A stretch of 64,000 bases of DNA from Streptomyces monashensis (GTDB taxonomy: Bacteria > Actinomycetota > Actinomycetes > Streptomycetales > Streptomycetaceae): the NCBI RefSeq assembly GCF_001866665.1, contig NZ_MLYO01000015.1, positions 1-64,000 on the forward strand, in the 5' to 3' direction. Below the pieces are notes generated by a model. It had not been told where the DNA came from, did not search any database, and worked only from the letters and a program-made list of their open reading frames with translations. The translations under genes and the position numbers were made by a program. Positions 8,059-15,931 of this stretch are shown here, piece by piece; position 1 is the first letter of the stretch, and each line of letters begins with the position of its first letter.

Positions 8059-10017
8059 GTGCGCGTTCTCCTGCTCAACATGCCCTGGTCGCCGATCGAC
8101 CTGCCCTCCCTCGCCCTGGGCATCCTCAAACGCAGCGTCGACGAGCGCGTCGCGGGGGCGACGTGCGACGTACTGCACGCCAACCTGGACTTCACCGACT
8201 GGATCACCCGGCGCACCGAGTTCTCCGCCGAGGACTACGAGTACTACGCGCTCTCGTCCTATTTCCTCGGCTGCGGCGACTGGGTGTTCTCCAGCGCGCT
8301 GTACGACGATCCGGCCTGGAAGGAGGCCGAGTTCACCCGGGCGATGTCCGGCAGGCTGCGTACCAAGCGGATGCGGGTGACCCGTGACCTGCACGCGGCC
8401 GTCCCGCAGTTCGTGGAAGAAGTCGCGAGGCGGGTCGTGGACCTGGCGCCCGACGTCGTGGGGCTGACGTCCACCTTCCAACAGAACACCGCCGCTCTGG
8501 CCGCCGCCCGCCACATCAAACGGCTCGCCCCGCACATCGTGACGGTCATGGGCGGCGCGAACTGCGATGCCGAGCAGGGCGCAGCCGTCCACCGCAACTT
8601 TCCCTTCGTCGACTTCGTGATCCGCGGTGAGGGCGAGGACGCCTTTCCGCGTCTGCTCGAAGCGCTGCGGGACGGGGCGCCGACCGCTGCCCTCACCGAC
8701 ATCGCGGGGCTGTGCCACCGCACCCACGGGACCGACTCGGTCGCGAACCCGATGCCGACGGGCCCCTTGCCGCCGGCGGCGATCCTCCCTCCCGACTACA
8801 GCGGGTACTTCGAACGCCTCGCGGGTTCCGTGGCGCGCAACTGGGTCGAGCCGAAACTGGTCGTCGAGGGCGCCCGCGGGTGCTGGTGGGGGGAGAAGCA
8901 CCACTGCACGTTCTGCGGGCTGAACGGCTCGTTCATGGAATTCCGCAGCAAAACCCCCGACATCTTCTACCAGGAAATCATGGACCTGGCGGAGCGTCAC
9001 CGCGTCCTGGACATGTACGTGGTCGACAACATCCTCGACATGCGCTACCTGTCCACCGTGCTGCCGCGGATCATCGACAGCGGATACGACCTGCGCATGC
9101 ACATCGAGATCAAGGCGAACATGCGCCGCCCACAGCTGCAGACCCTCGCCGACGCCGGTCTGATCTACGTCCAGCCCGGTATCGAGAGCCTCAACAGCCG
9201 AGTGCTCGACCTCATGGACAAGGGCGTCAGCGGGTGCCAGAACGTGCGGATGCTCCGGGACGCGGCCGAGACAGGACTGTCCGTCTCCTGGAACTACCTG
9301 CACGGCTTCCCCGGCGAGACCGCCGACGACTACGCCCCGGTGATCCGCCAACTGCCCGCGCTGGAGCACCTCAACCCGCCGGTCGACCTGTCCGCCCGGA
9401 TCGCCATCGAACGCTTCAGCCCGTACTTCGACCGGCGGGAACTGGGCTTCAGCGGACTACGCCCCGAAGAGCACTACCTGTTCACCTACGACCTGCCGGA
9501 AGAGGAACTCCACGACCTGGCCTACGTCTTCCAAGCACCCGAACGCGGCATCGGCGAGCCCACGGTGACCCAGCTGAACGAGGGCATCGCCGCATGGAAG
9601 AAGCACCACACCGACGCCAGGCTCACCCACACCGACCTCGGAGACCGCATCATGCTGGTCAGCCGGCGTCGCTCGTTCGCCTGGCACGCCCTGTGCCTGA
9701 CCGACCCCTTCGCCGTCGCCGTGTTCCGTCTGCTGGACCAGCCGCACACCCCCACGGCCCTGCACCGCAAGGCGACCGCGGACCCGGCGTCGGCCCAGCA
9801 CACCCTGCAGGACGTGCAGGACCTGCTGGACGAATGGACGACGCTCGGCGTGACCTTCACCGACGCCGGTCAGTACGTCCACATCGCGCCGGCCGCGGTC
9901 AACCAGGAGCTGCTGCGCCTGGACTACATGCGTCACGCGCACGCACGGCCCTCGCCCGACCCCGCGGAGGAACACGCCGCACAGGACCGGGCCGTACCGG
10001 CACCCGCGCTGCCCTGA
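8059..10017 (+). CDS. RiPP maturation radical SAM protein with B12-binding-like N-terminus
   Basis: This 652-residue enzyme begins with a B12-binding-like Rossmann domain (about 1-190) containing VVGLTSTFQQN, a VMGGANCD strand and an IRGEGEDAFPRLL motif. The radical SAM barrel follows (about 265-480). Its cluster motif is Cys275, Cys283 and Cys286 in RGCWWGEKHHCTFCGLNG, a Cx7Cx2C spacing rather than the common Cx3Cx2C. That spacing and the surrounding residues match the family I know as RiPP maturation radical SAM protein 1. The last 120 residues form a small separate domain (DRIMLVSRRRS onward) that may recognise the peptide. The enzyme probably modifies unactivated carbons of the precursor encoded 97 bases upstream, by methylation, C-C bonding or epimerisation. 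GTG 8059 has an AAGGAG site. Confidence 0.85.
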   Translation: MRVLLLNMPWSPIDLPSLALGILKRSVDERVAGATCDVLHANLDFTDWITRRTEFSAEDYEYYALSSYFLGCGDWVFSSALYDDPAWKEAEFTRAMSGRLRTKRMRVTRDLHAAVPQFVEEVARRVVDLAPDVVGLTSTFQQNTAALAAARHIKRLAPHIVTVMGGANCDAEQGAAVHRNFPFVDFVIRGEGEDAFPRLLEALRDGAPTAALTDIAGLCHRTHGTDSVANPMPTGPLPPAAILPPDYSGYFERLAGSVARNWVEPKLVVEGARGCWWGEKHHCTFCGLNGSFMEFRSKTPDIFYQEIMDLAERHRVLDMYVVDNILDMRYLSTVLPRIIDSGYDLRMHIEIKANMRRPQLQTLADAGLIYVQPGIESLNSRVLDLMDKGVSGCQNVRMLRDAAETGLSVSWNYLHGFPGETADDYAPVIRQLPALEHLNPPVDLSARIAIERFSPYFDRRELGFSGLRPEEHYLFTYDLPEEELHDLAYVFQAPERGIGEPTVTQLNEGIAAWKKHHTDARLTHTDLGDRIMLVSRRRSFAWHALCLTDPFAVAVFRLLDQPHTPTALHRKATADPASAQHTLQDVQDLLDEWTTLGVTFTDAGQYVHIAPAAVNQELLRLDYMRHAHARPSPDPAEEHAAQDRAVPAPALP

Positions 10018-10061
10018 CCTCGGTCCACGGACCCGCTCCGGCCACTGACAAGGAACCGACC

Positions 10062-10721
10062 ATGCCATTCAGCACGTCTCGCGCGACCGTCCAGGGCTGG
10101 CGCGACCATGACGAAGACACCCGGACACTGCCCGGCATGTCCCTGGGACACATACCGCTCACCTCCGATGCGCGCGACGCCCCACGGCTGTGGGACCTGG
10201 GTGTACGGCGGGCCGAGATCGACGCTCCGGTCGACCTCGCCCCGCCGGGGCCGTCGGCCGCCCGATCGGCGATCGACCGGCTCTGCCTGATCCGCGACCT
10301 CACGGCCCGAGCCGTCCAGGTCGACTGGGACCTGCGCCTCCCGCCGGACCGGGCCGACCATCTGTGGAAGGTGCTGTCCCATCTGCACCCGCCCCGGACC
10401 GTCGCCGGCCTCGCCGACGCCGAGACCGCCCTGCACGCCTGGCGCACGCGCCACTACCTGTGCAAACTGCTCTGGCGCCAGGGGCCGGGTTTCCTGCAGA
10501 TCCGCGACCGGCGCTGGGGCGACCTGCGTCGGTTCACGGCGGACGACCCCCGCTACCCCGAGGTGATCGCGCGGCTCGACCGGGGCGCCCACTGCGCAGA
10601 CATCCCCCATGACATCCTCGAGGAGCTCACTGCCGAACACCTCGTCCTGCAGACCGACGACCTCGCCTGGTGGCTGCCCTACCGCGTCTCGCGTTGGCTG
10701 CAAGAGGCCATGGCCGTGTGA
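10062..10721 (+). CDS. DUF5825-like partner of the radical SAM enzyme
   Basis: This 219-residue soluble protein is encoded 44 bases after the radical SAM gene in the same direction. It has no catalytic motif I recognise. By layout and neighbourhood it matches the DUF5825 proteins I remember beside RiPP radical SAM genes; that assignment is from memory. Residues 150-219 (from GPGFLQIRDRRWGDL to the WWLPYR end) read like a small winged-helix module: strand, helix, a DIPHDILEELTAEHLV helix pair and a closing strand. The C-terminal domain of the radical SAM enzyme shows the same pattern. I infer a chaperone or peptide-recognition role. ATG 10062 has an AAGGA site. Confidence 0.6.
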   Translation: MPFSTSRATVQGWRDHDEDTRTLPGMSLGHIPLTSDARDAPRLWDLGVRRAEIDAPVDLAPPGPSAARSAIDRLCLIRDLTARAVQVDWDLRLPPDRADHLWKVLSHLHPPRTVAGLADAETALHAWRTRHYLCKLLWRQGPGFLQIRDRRWGDLRRFTADDPRYPEVIARLDRGAHCADIPHDILEELTAEHLVLQTDDLAWWLPYRVSRWLQEAMAV

Positions 10722-10852
10722 GCGCCGGTGCCGCGTCAACCAGCCCGGGGTCCGCTCGACGACCGACCTCTTCGGCAGCGGCTCGAACCCCCGCCGAGGG
10801 ACGGCCTGTGATGCAGCGCTCCTGTGACTCCGCGCACTCTGCCCTTGACCGC

Positions 10853-10876
10853 AAAGAGGGTATTTATTTAATTTTC
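10853..10876 (+). promoter_or_regulatory. AT-rich patch, candidate promoter for the small-protein pair
   Basis: In a region otherwise above 70 percent GC, the stretch around 10859-10876 (GTATTTATTTAATTTTCC) is nearly all A and T. It lies just before ATG 10882, where no Shine-Dalgarno sequence is obvious. It could be a -10 region feeding a very short leader, or an unstructured ribosome-loading site. Confidence 0.3.
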
Positions 10877-10881
10877 CACGA

Positions 10882-11235
10882 ATGACCCCCCGCGACCCGA
10901 CCCCCGAGACGCCGCACCGGAACGAGCCCGCTCGCACGCCCGACGGCACCACGCCGCCCGCGCTCGTCGGCTTCGACCTCGACTTCACCGCGCACGAGAT
11001 CCAGCGGCGCGCCCAGGTCCTCGCCGCCCTCGGCCCGGACTGGGACCCCATCGAGGCGCTGCGCGGTGAGGAGCAGGCCTACGACCTGCTGTACTCCGGT
11101 CTGGACGCAGAGCAGCAGCGCCTGTACGACGGCCTCGTCACGGCGGGGGTGCTGCCGCGGCGCGCGGGCAGCGACGGGCGTGGGGGTAGCGACGGGCGTG
11201 GGGGTAGCGACGGCGATGACCGTGCTGCCGCTTGA
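10882..11235 (+). CDS. small conserved protein, probably DUF6400 family
   Basis: This 117-residue acidic protein has a disordered N-terminus (about 1-28, rich in Pro and Thr), a compact helical core and a Gly/Ser/Asp repeat tail. The core contains FDLDFTAHEIQRRAQVLAAL, GPDWDPIEALRGEEQAYDLL and YSGLDAEQQRLYDGLVTAGV, which matches what I remember of DUF6400 proteins of Streptomyces. Its function is unknown. It overlaps the next gene by 20 bases and follows the RiPP genes in the same direction after a 160-base gap, so it may belong to that locus. The start has no clear ribosome-binding site. Confidence 0.6.
   Translation: MTPRDPTPETPHRNEPARTPDGTTPPALVGFDLDFTAHEIQRRAQVLAALGPDWDPIEALRGEEQAYDLLYSGLDAEQQRLYDGLVTAGVLPRRAGSDGRGGSDGRGGSDGDDRAAA
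11170..11213 (+). repeat. 18-bp coding tandem repeat, about 2.4 copies
   Basis: The unit AGCGACGGGCGTGGGGGT is repeated in frame and encodes a Gly-Ser-Asp-Gly-Arg-Gly tail. It lies at the 3' end of the DUF6400-like gene, just before the start of the overlapping small protein, and is probably a slippage-prone linker. Confidence 0.7.
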
Positions 11236-11449
11236 TCCACAGGCGGATCCCGGCCGCCGCGCGTGGGCGGCCTGCCCGAGCTGCGCCGACGAGCGCGGTT
11301 GCGAGCCCTGCGCGGCGGGCCGCAGCTGCGCCGAACACTGGCGCTACCTGCTGTCGAGCACCGGCAGCCTGCTCTGCCTGCAGTGCCCGGCCTGCACTCA
11401 CGTCTGGGTACACGACAGCGGCTTCGGCGTGACCCGCTCCCCGCTCTAG
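11216..11449 (+). CDS. small Cys-rich, zinc-ribbon-like protein
   Basis: ATG 11216 begins 20 bases inside the preceding gene and yields 77 residues. Eight cysteines fall in ordered groups: CPSC and CEPC near residues 21-33, a CAEHW element at about 38, then CLQCPAC at 54-60. This looks like a metal-binding or disulfide-rich scaffold, closing with a tryptophan-containing HVWVHDSGFG strand. No signal peptide is visible, so zinc or iron binding in the cytoplasm is more likely than disulfides. I do not recognise the family. Overlap with the DUF6400-like gene implies coupled translation. Confidence 0.55.
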   Translation: MTVLPLDPQADPGRRAWAACPSCADERGCEPCAAGRSCAEHWRYLLSSTGSLLCLQCPACTHVWVHDSGFGVTRSPL

Positions 11450-11571
11450 ACGGTCACGTCCGATGTGTTCGACCGCCTGCTACGGCCAGGACGACGTCGC
11501 CCCGCCGCACACGCGTATCGACCTGGCCGGCGGCACGGACCGCATCGTGGCTGGCGTGCCACGGCAGTGGC

Positions 11572-12108
11572 ATGCTCCTCGCTGTGCGTGAAGATCGGCA
11601 GGGCAGGACAACGGCGAGGGTGTGGGGGCGTGTCGCGTGTGCCTGGGCGGTCGCTTTCGCCGCGCTTCATTTCTACTGGGCGCTGGGCGGCAACTGGGGT
11701 CTGAGCGTCTCGGCGGGGCCCCTGGCCGAGGAACGCCCGGCGTGGTTCGTGGCAGCGGGCCTGTGGGGTGTGGGGGTGCTGTGCCTCGTCGGTGGTGCGC
11801 TGGGATGGCTTCTCACCCGGCCGTGGCCCCGTGGCCGGGCCGGACGGGTGGTCAAGGCTCTGGGCTGGTCTGTCTGCGCTGTACTGCTGGTGCGCGGCGT
11901 CGCGGTTGAGATGCTGTTGCTGACCGACGCAGCGGGCCGGGCGGTGGACGTGAGCCCGGATCAGCGGCTGTGGACCCTGGTGCTCTGGAATCCCTGGTTC
12001 CTGGTCGGCGGTCTCGTCTTCGGCCTGTCCGCTTGGGAGTTCGGAAGAGCGGCCGAGGGAGCGGTCGGCGCGGCGCCGTCAGACGGCAGCGGGAGCAGCA
12101 GCGTGTAG
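11572..12108 (+). CDS. DUF3995 membrane protein
   Basis: This 178-residue protein has four predicted membrane helices: VACAWAVAFAALHFYWALGG, a second around GLWGVGVLCLVGGALGWLL, a third in ALGWSVCAVLLVRGVAVEML, and a last one in LVLWNPWFLVGGLVFGLSAW. The first helix with the HFYWALGG motif and the final LWNPWFLVGG motif are the marks of DUF3995. The function of the family is unknown. ATG 11572 is the best start. The 3' end runs 148 bases into the convergent gene on the other strand. Confidence 0.8.
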   Translation: MLLAVREDRQGRTTARVWGRVACAWAVAFAALHFYWALGGNWGLSVSAGPLAEERPAWFVAAGLWGVGVLCLVGGALGWLLTRPWPRGRAGRVVKALGWSVCAVLLVRGVAVEMLLLTDAAGRAVDVSPDQRLWTLVLWNPWFLVGGLVFGLSAWEFGRAAEGAVGAAPSDGSGSSSV

Positions 12109-12731
12109 TAACGCACCGCGGTGAACGTGGTCGGCTCGGGCAGGTTCAGCGCAGCCATGGCGGCCGAGGCGGCGTCGTGGCGCTCGCCGTTGACCCGGAT
12201 CTCCGTCTCCATCGCGCCGGGACGCCCGCCGTAGAAGACCGTGACGCCGTTGAAGAACGGGGATTCCAGGTCCGCGGTGAAAGTGTCCGCGATGCGGTGC
12301 GGTACGTTCGCGTCCAGCAGAGCATGCTGCATCCGCCGGTTCTCGGTGATGTCGACGCCGAAGGCCACAGCGCCGGAGCTGATCGAGTGCCAGCCGGGCA
12401 CGCCGCGTTCGTGTGCGGGATGCACCTGGTCCGCGAAGCGCCGGCGCTGGTCGAGGAGTTCGAGCAGGCACGCGCCGGCCGTCTGTACCCATGCGTCGGC
12501 CGCCTCGCGGGGATCGGCGGACATCGCCACCACACAGTCCATGAAGCAGGGCACGTCCGGCTGGATGTTCACGTCCGGCAGTGCGACCAGATCGTAGTGC
12601 CGGCCACCCCCGTGCTGCGGCGGGGCCACCGCTACCACCCAGCCGTGCGGGCTGCTCGGCCCTGCGCGTACGGCGTCGTATCCAGGACATGCGGTGGATC
12701 CTGGTGAGCCGGCCTCGTCGACCAGCGGCAA
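11961..12731 (-). CDS. probable DUF6348-family cytoplasmic protein
   Basis: This protein of about 256 residues carries a soluble domain from DVNIQPDVPCFMDCVVAM through the FTAVRYYTLLLPLP strand. It includes DADAWVQT-like helix and VTVFYGGRPG strand elements that fit the DUF6348 family as I remember it; function is unknown. Two things are odd. The only start at the 5' end is TTG 12731, preceded by AAAGAAAA, so the N-terminus may be truncated or misplaced. The last 40 residues lie antisense to the 3' end of the DUF3995 gene and are low-complexity Pro/Ala/Ser/Thr, so the original stop may have been lost. Confidence 0.6.
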   Translation of the reverse strand: MPLVDEAGSPGSTACPGYDAVRAGPSSPHGWVVAVAPPQHGGGRHYDLVALPDVNIQPDVPCFMDCVVAMSADPREAADAWVQTAGACLLELLDQRRRFADQVHPAHERGVPGWHSISSGAVAFGVDITENRRMQHALLDANVPHRIADTFTADLESPFFNGVTVFYGGRPGAMETEIRVNGERHDAASAAMAALNLPEPTTFTAVRYYTLLLPLPSDGAAPTAPSAALPNSQADRPKTRPPTRNQGFQSTRVHSR

Positions 12732-12881
12732 TTTTCTTTGTGCCAGACCCTGCCGCTGACGCGGGCGCGGCGGTCCGCCGAGGTCGTCGTGTTTCGCGCG
12801 CCGCTGGTGACAGGCAGCGCATCGACGTGGTCGCAGGCAGTGTGCTGTGCGCGATCGGCCGGCAGGGGTGCTGGTCGGTTC

Positions 12882-13847
12882 CTATGTCTGGTTCGCCGCC
12901 TGCTTGACGGTCTTGATCACTGGTGCCGTTTCGATGTGTGTGACGCCTGGGAGCGTGGCGACGCGGGTGGTCAGGTACCGGTACAGCTCCTGTTGGTTCC
13001 TGCACACCGCGCTCGCGTACAGGTTGGTCGGGCCGGTCGTGGCGGCGGCGAACGCGATCTCCGGATGCCCGGCCAGCGCCTGACCCGCCTCCTTCAGGTG
13101 CGTGGGGGCGACCGAGAGCCAGAGCAGGGTGCGGCTGTTCACGCCGAACATGCGCCAGTCGACGTCGATGTCGAGGTAGAGCAGGCCGTGTTCGCGCAGC
13201 TCCGTCATCCGGCGCCGGACCGTCGTCGGCGACCAGCCGGTCGCCGCGGCCAACTGCTCGAACCCGGCCCGGCCGTCGGTGGAGAGCAGGGCGAGGAGCT
13301 TGCGGTCACCGTCGTCGAGCCGCAGCGGTCCCGGTCGGTGCGGCACCGGAGGCGGGCGCAGTCGCTCGATCGCCTCCGCGTCCAACGACCCGAGTTTTCC
13401 GACCAGGTTGTCGGGGCCGCCGTAGAAGGCGTGCAGCAGGGAGTGCGCGGTCACGCCCTCCACGCGTGGGGTGCGGGGGAGTTTGGCCAGCAGCAGGGTT
13501 TCGCTGTCCGCCTCGTTCTCGGTTCGGACCACGCAGGTGATCTCGGTGCCGCCGGAGCTGAGGCTCACCCAGGACGTGTCGGGGCGCCGGGCCAGCGCCT
13601 CGGCGACCGGGAGCGACGCGGCGGGCGCGCATCGCACCCGCAGGAACCACAAGATGGCGCCCAGCGCGGTGGGGTCGACCCCGCAGAGCACCCGTACCGC
13701 TCCGGCCGACCGCAACCGGGCGTAGCGGCGGGCGACGGTGCGATCCGACACGCCGAGAACCTCGGCGATGGCGCTGAACGGGGCACGGCCGTTGATCTGC
13801 AGGGCGTGCACGAGCCGTCGGTCCAGCTCGTCGTAGTCGGATTCCAC
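12882..13847 (-). CDS. Lrp/AsnC-family regulator with two helix-turn-helix domains
   Basis: This 321-residue protein is about twice the length of a classical Lrp. Residues 1-55 form an AsnC-type winged helix (DELDRRLVHALQINGRAPF then SAIAEVLGVSDRTVARRYAR). A RAM-like ligand-binding stretch follows. A second HTH appears at about 165-215 (DDGDRKLLALLSTDGRAGF and ATGWSPTTVRRRMTELREHG), followed by a C-terminal RAM domain ending near VTHIETAPVIKT. Such double-HTH proteins are common in Streptomyces as regulators of adjacent catabolic or resistance genes. It is divergent from the flavin hydroxylase with 115 bases between the starts, so it probably controls that gene. GTG 13847 gives the normal N-terminus. 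Confidence 0.85.
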   Translation of the reverse strand: MESDYDELDRRLVHALQINGRAPFSAIAEVLGVSDRTVARRYARLRSAGAVRVLCGVDPTALGAILWFLRVRCAPAASLPVAEALARRPDTSWVSLSSGGTEITCVVRTENEADSETLLLAKLPRTPRVEGVTAHSLLHAFYGGPDNLVGKLGSLDAEAIERLRPPPVPHRPGPLRLDDGDRKLLALLSTDGRAGFEQLAAATGWSPTTVRRRMTELREHGLLYLDIDVDWRMFGVNSRTLLWLSVAPTHLKEAGQALAGHPEIAFAAATTGPTNLYASAVCRNQQELYRYLTTRVATLPGVTHIETAPVIKTVKQAANQT

Positions 13848-13962
13848 CGGGCTGAGGTTAGACGGTGTCAGATATCGGCGCAATCGAGCCGAAGTCTGGC
13901 TCGGGCGCCTGGGCCGGCGGAGCGTTTCCTCTGTCCTGATCGACACAGACAGAGGAGAGTCC

Positions 13963-15399
13963 ATGGACACCGATGTGATCGTCGTCGGCGCCGGCCCGAC
14001 TGGAATGACGCTGGCCAACGAGCTGCTGATAGCGGGAGCGTCGACCGTGCTGGTCGACAGGCTGTCACAGCGCAGCGACCTGTCCAAGGCAGGCGGCGTG
14101 CAGTCCCGCACGCTGGAGGCGCTCGACCAACGAGGGCTGCTGGAGCCCTTGCTGGCCACCGGAGATCACCCCGTCACCACGGGCCACTTCGCCGGCATCC
14201 CGCTCCCGCACCACTCCAACCGGCACCGGCTGCAGTGGCGGTCCGTGCCACAGGTGGTGATCGAAGGATTCCTCGAGCAGCATCTCGCGGCGCACGGTCT
14301 CCATGCCCGCAGGGACCACGAACTGGTCGGTCTCGCCCAGGACGACGACGGCGTCACCGCGACGTTCGCCAACGGCACCGCCCTCCGCTCCCGTTACCTC
14401 GTCGCCGCCGACGGGGCCCACAGCACCGTACGGTCCCTGCTGCGAGCCGAGTTCCCCGGTCAGCCGGGTACGTTGACGATCGCCGCCGCCGACGTGCGGC
14501 TGGGCGGCGCCGATCCGGCCACGTCACACACCTGGAACGAGGACGGGCACTGGGCGGCACTGTTCCCGCTCGGCACCGATCCGCACGGCAGGCAGTTGCG
14601 CCGACTGGTCCTCGGCGGGCCGGACCGGTCACTGTCCAGGGAGATCCCGGTCACCGAGGACGAGGTCCGGCGTGGCCTGAGCGCCGTGTTCGGGACGCGG
14701 GTGCACCTCCTCGAACTGCGCTACGCCCGCCGTATCACCAACGCGTCACGGCAGGTCGAGCGGTATCGCCACGGGCGGGTGTTCCTTGCGGGCGATGCCG
14801 CCCATGTCCACCTTCCGCTCGGCGCACAGGGCATGAACACAGGGATGCAGGACGCGCTCAACCTCGGTTGGAAGCTCGGCGCCGCCGTGCACGGCTGGGC
14901 ACCGAAGGATCTGCTCGACACGTATCACACGGAACGGCATCCGGCCGGAGCCGCCGTCTTGCGCAACGTCCGGGCGCAGAGCCTGCTGATGGACTGGGCC
15001 GGCACCCGCGATCCGGACGTCCTGGCCGCCCGGGAGATCTTCACGGCCATGGCCCAACTGCCTGAGGCACAGTGCTATCTCGCCGACCTGATGTCCGGGA
15101 TGGCCGTCCGCTATCCGATGCCTGGCACCGAAATCCATCCGCTCGTCGGCCGGCCCGCACCGGACCTGGACCTCGACCTGGCCCGGGTGCACGAACTGCT
15201 GCGGTCCGGGCGCGGCATCCTGCTGGACCCGGCCGACACTTTCACCAGGATCGCCGGCCCCTGGTCGGACCGGGTGGACCGGGTGGGCCAGGGCGCCGAC
15301 ACCGAGCCGATGCTCATCCGGCCGGACGGCTACGTGTGCTGGGCCGGCGCGGACGACCTGGAACCGGCGCTCGCCCGCTGGTTCGGCGAGCCCCGCTGA
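13963..15399 (+). CDS. FAD-dependent aromatic hydroxylase/monooxygenase
   Basis: This 478-residue class A flavoprotein monooxygenase has the FAD-binding Rossmann motif GAGPTG at residues 9-14, the DG motif in VAADGAHSTVR, and the GDAAHVHLPLGAQGMNTGMQ motif that binds the FAD ribityl chain. A thioredoxin-like C-terminal domain covers roughly the last 100 residues and is expected for the PHBH-type polyketide hydroxylase and rifampicin monooxygenase group. The substrate is probably an aromatic compound; hydroxylation of an antibiotic is possible. ATG 13963 has a GAGGAG site. The divergent Lrp-type gene is the likely regulator. Confidence 0.85.
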   Translation: MDTDVIVVGAGPTGMTLANELLIAGASTVLVDRLSQRSDLSKAGGVQSRTLEALDQRGLLEPLLATGDHPVTTGHFAGIPLPHHSNRHRLQWRSVPQVVIEGFLEQHLAAHGLHARRDHELVGLAQDDDGVTATFANGTALRSRYLVAADGAHSTVRSLLRAEFPGQPGTLTIAAADVRLGGADPATSHTWNEDGHWAALFPLGTDPHGRQLRRLVLGGPDRSLSREIPVTEDEVRRGLSAVFGTRVHLLELRYARRITNASRQVERYRHGRVFLAGDAAHVHLPLGAQGMNTGMQDALNLGWKLGAAVHGWAPKDLLDTYHTERHPAGAAVLRNVRAQSLLMDWAGTRDPDVLAAREIFTAMAQLPEAQCYLADLMSGMAVRYPMPGTEIHPLVGRPAPDLDLDLARVHELLRSGRGILLDPADTFTRIAGPWSDRVDRVGQGADTEPMLIRPDGYVCWAGADDLEPALARWFGEPR

Positions 15400-15931
15400 G
15401 CCGACGTTCAGGACGCCGGCCGTCGCGGGCGGGGAGGCCGGTGGTCATCGGTCGGCGCCGATGGCGACAACTGTCGTGCTTCGGCTGCGGCCGGGGATCG
15501 ATGGACGGGCGGCACTCCGAGCGGCTCATGACGGGGGTGAGCGCCGCGGTGACGGTCAGGTTGAGAGGCAGGGCGGCCAGCGCCACGTAGACAGGGGCGG
15601 GCGGCGACCGAGCGTGATCACCACGATGGTGGGGCGGCAAGGGCGACGCGGGACAGCGCAGGCGGCGATAGACCTGGCTGAGCCTTCTGGCGGTGGCCGC
15701 AGAGCCGAGAAACAGAAATCCGGCCGGTGTCGTCGGCTGCCCAGCGGTGGGCGGCCGCCAGCACCCGTGTTGCGCGGCTGACCGCTCCGTCGGCGCTGCC
15801 ACCTGCCATCGCCGCCTGCCGCCTGCCGCAGCGGGAGCGAAGGTTCTGCGACCGATGGCGAGCCAGTGAAAAGCGGGGCGGCACCGCGACACCGTAGCGC
15901 GCAGAACCGCCCCGCCGAAGCGAGCGCGGGC
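15400..15931. other. Gene-free region between hydroxylase and peptidase
   Basis: About 530 bases separate two tail-to-tail genes. Frames are open on both strands but are Arg-rich shadows without family character. I see no clean terminator hairpin. Confidence 0.4.

Noticed and set aside
11170..11213. Short tandem repeat considered as CRISPR-like
   Set aside because: The units are contiguous, in frame and encode a Gly/Ser/Asp linker; there are no spacers and no cas genes.
12738..15065. A very long plus frame (775 codons) through the Lrp-type gene and into the hydroxylase
   Set aside because: It has no domain character and conflicts with two well-supported genes on opposite strands.
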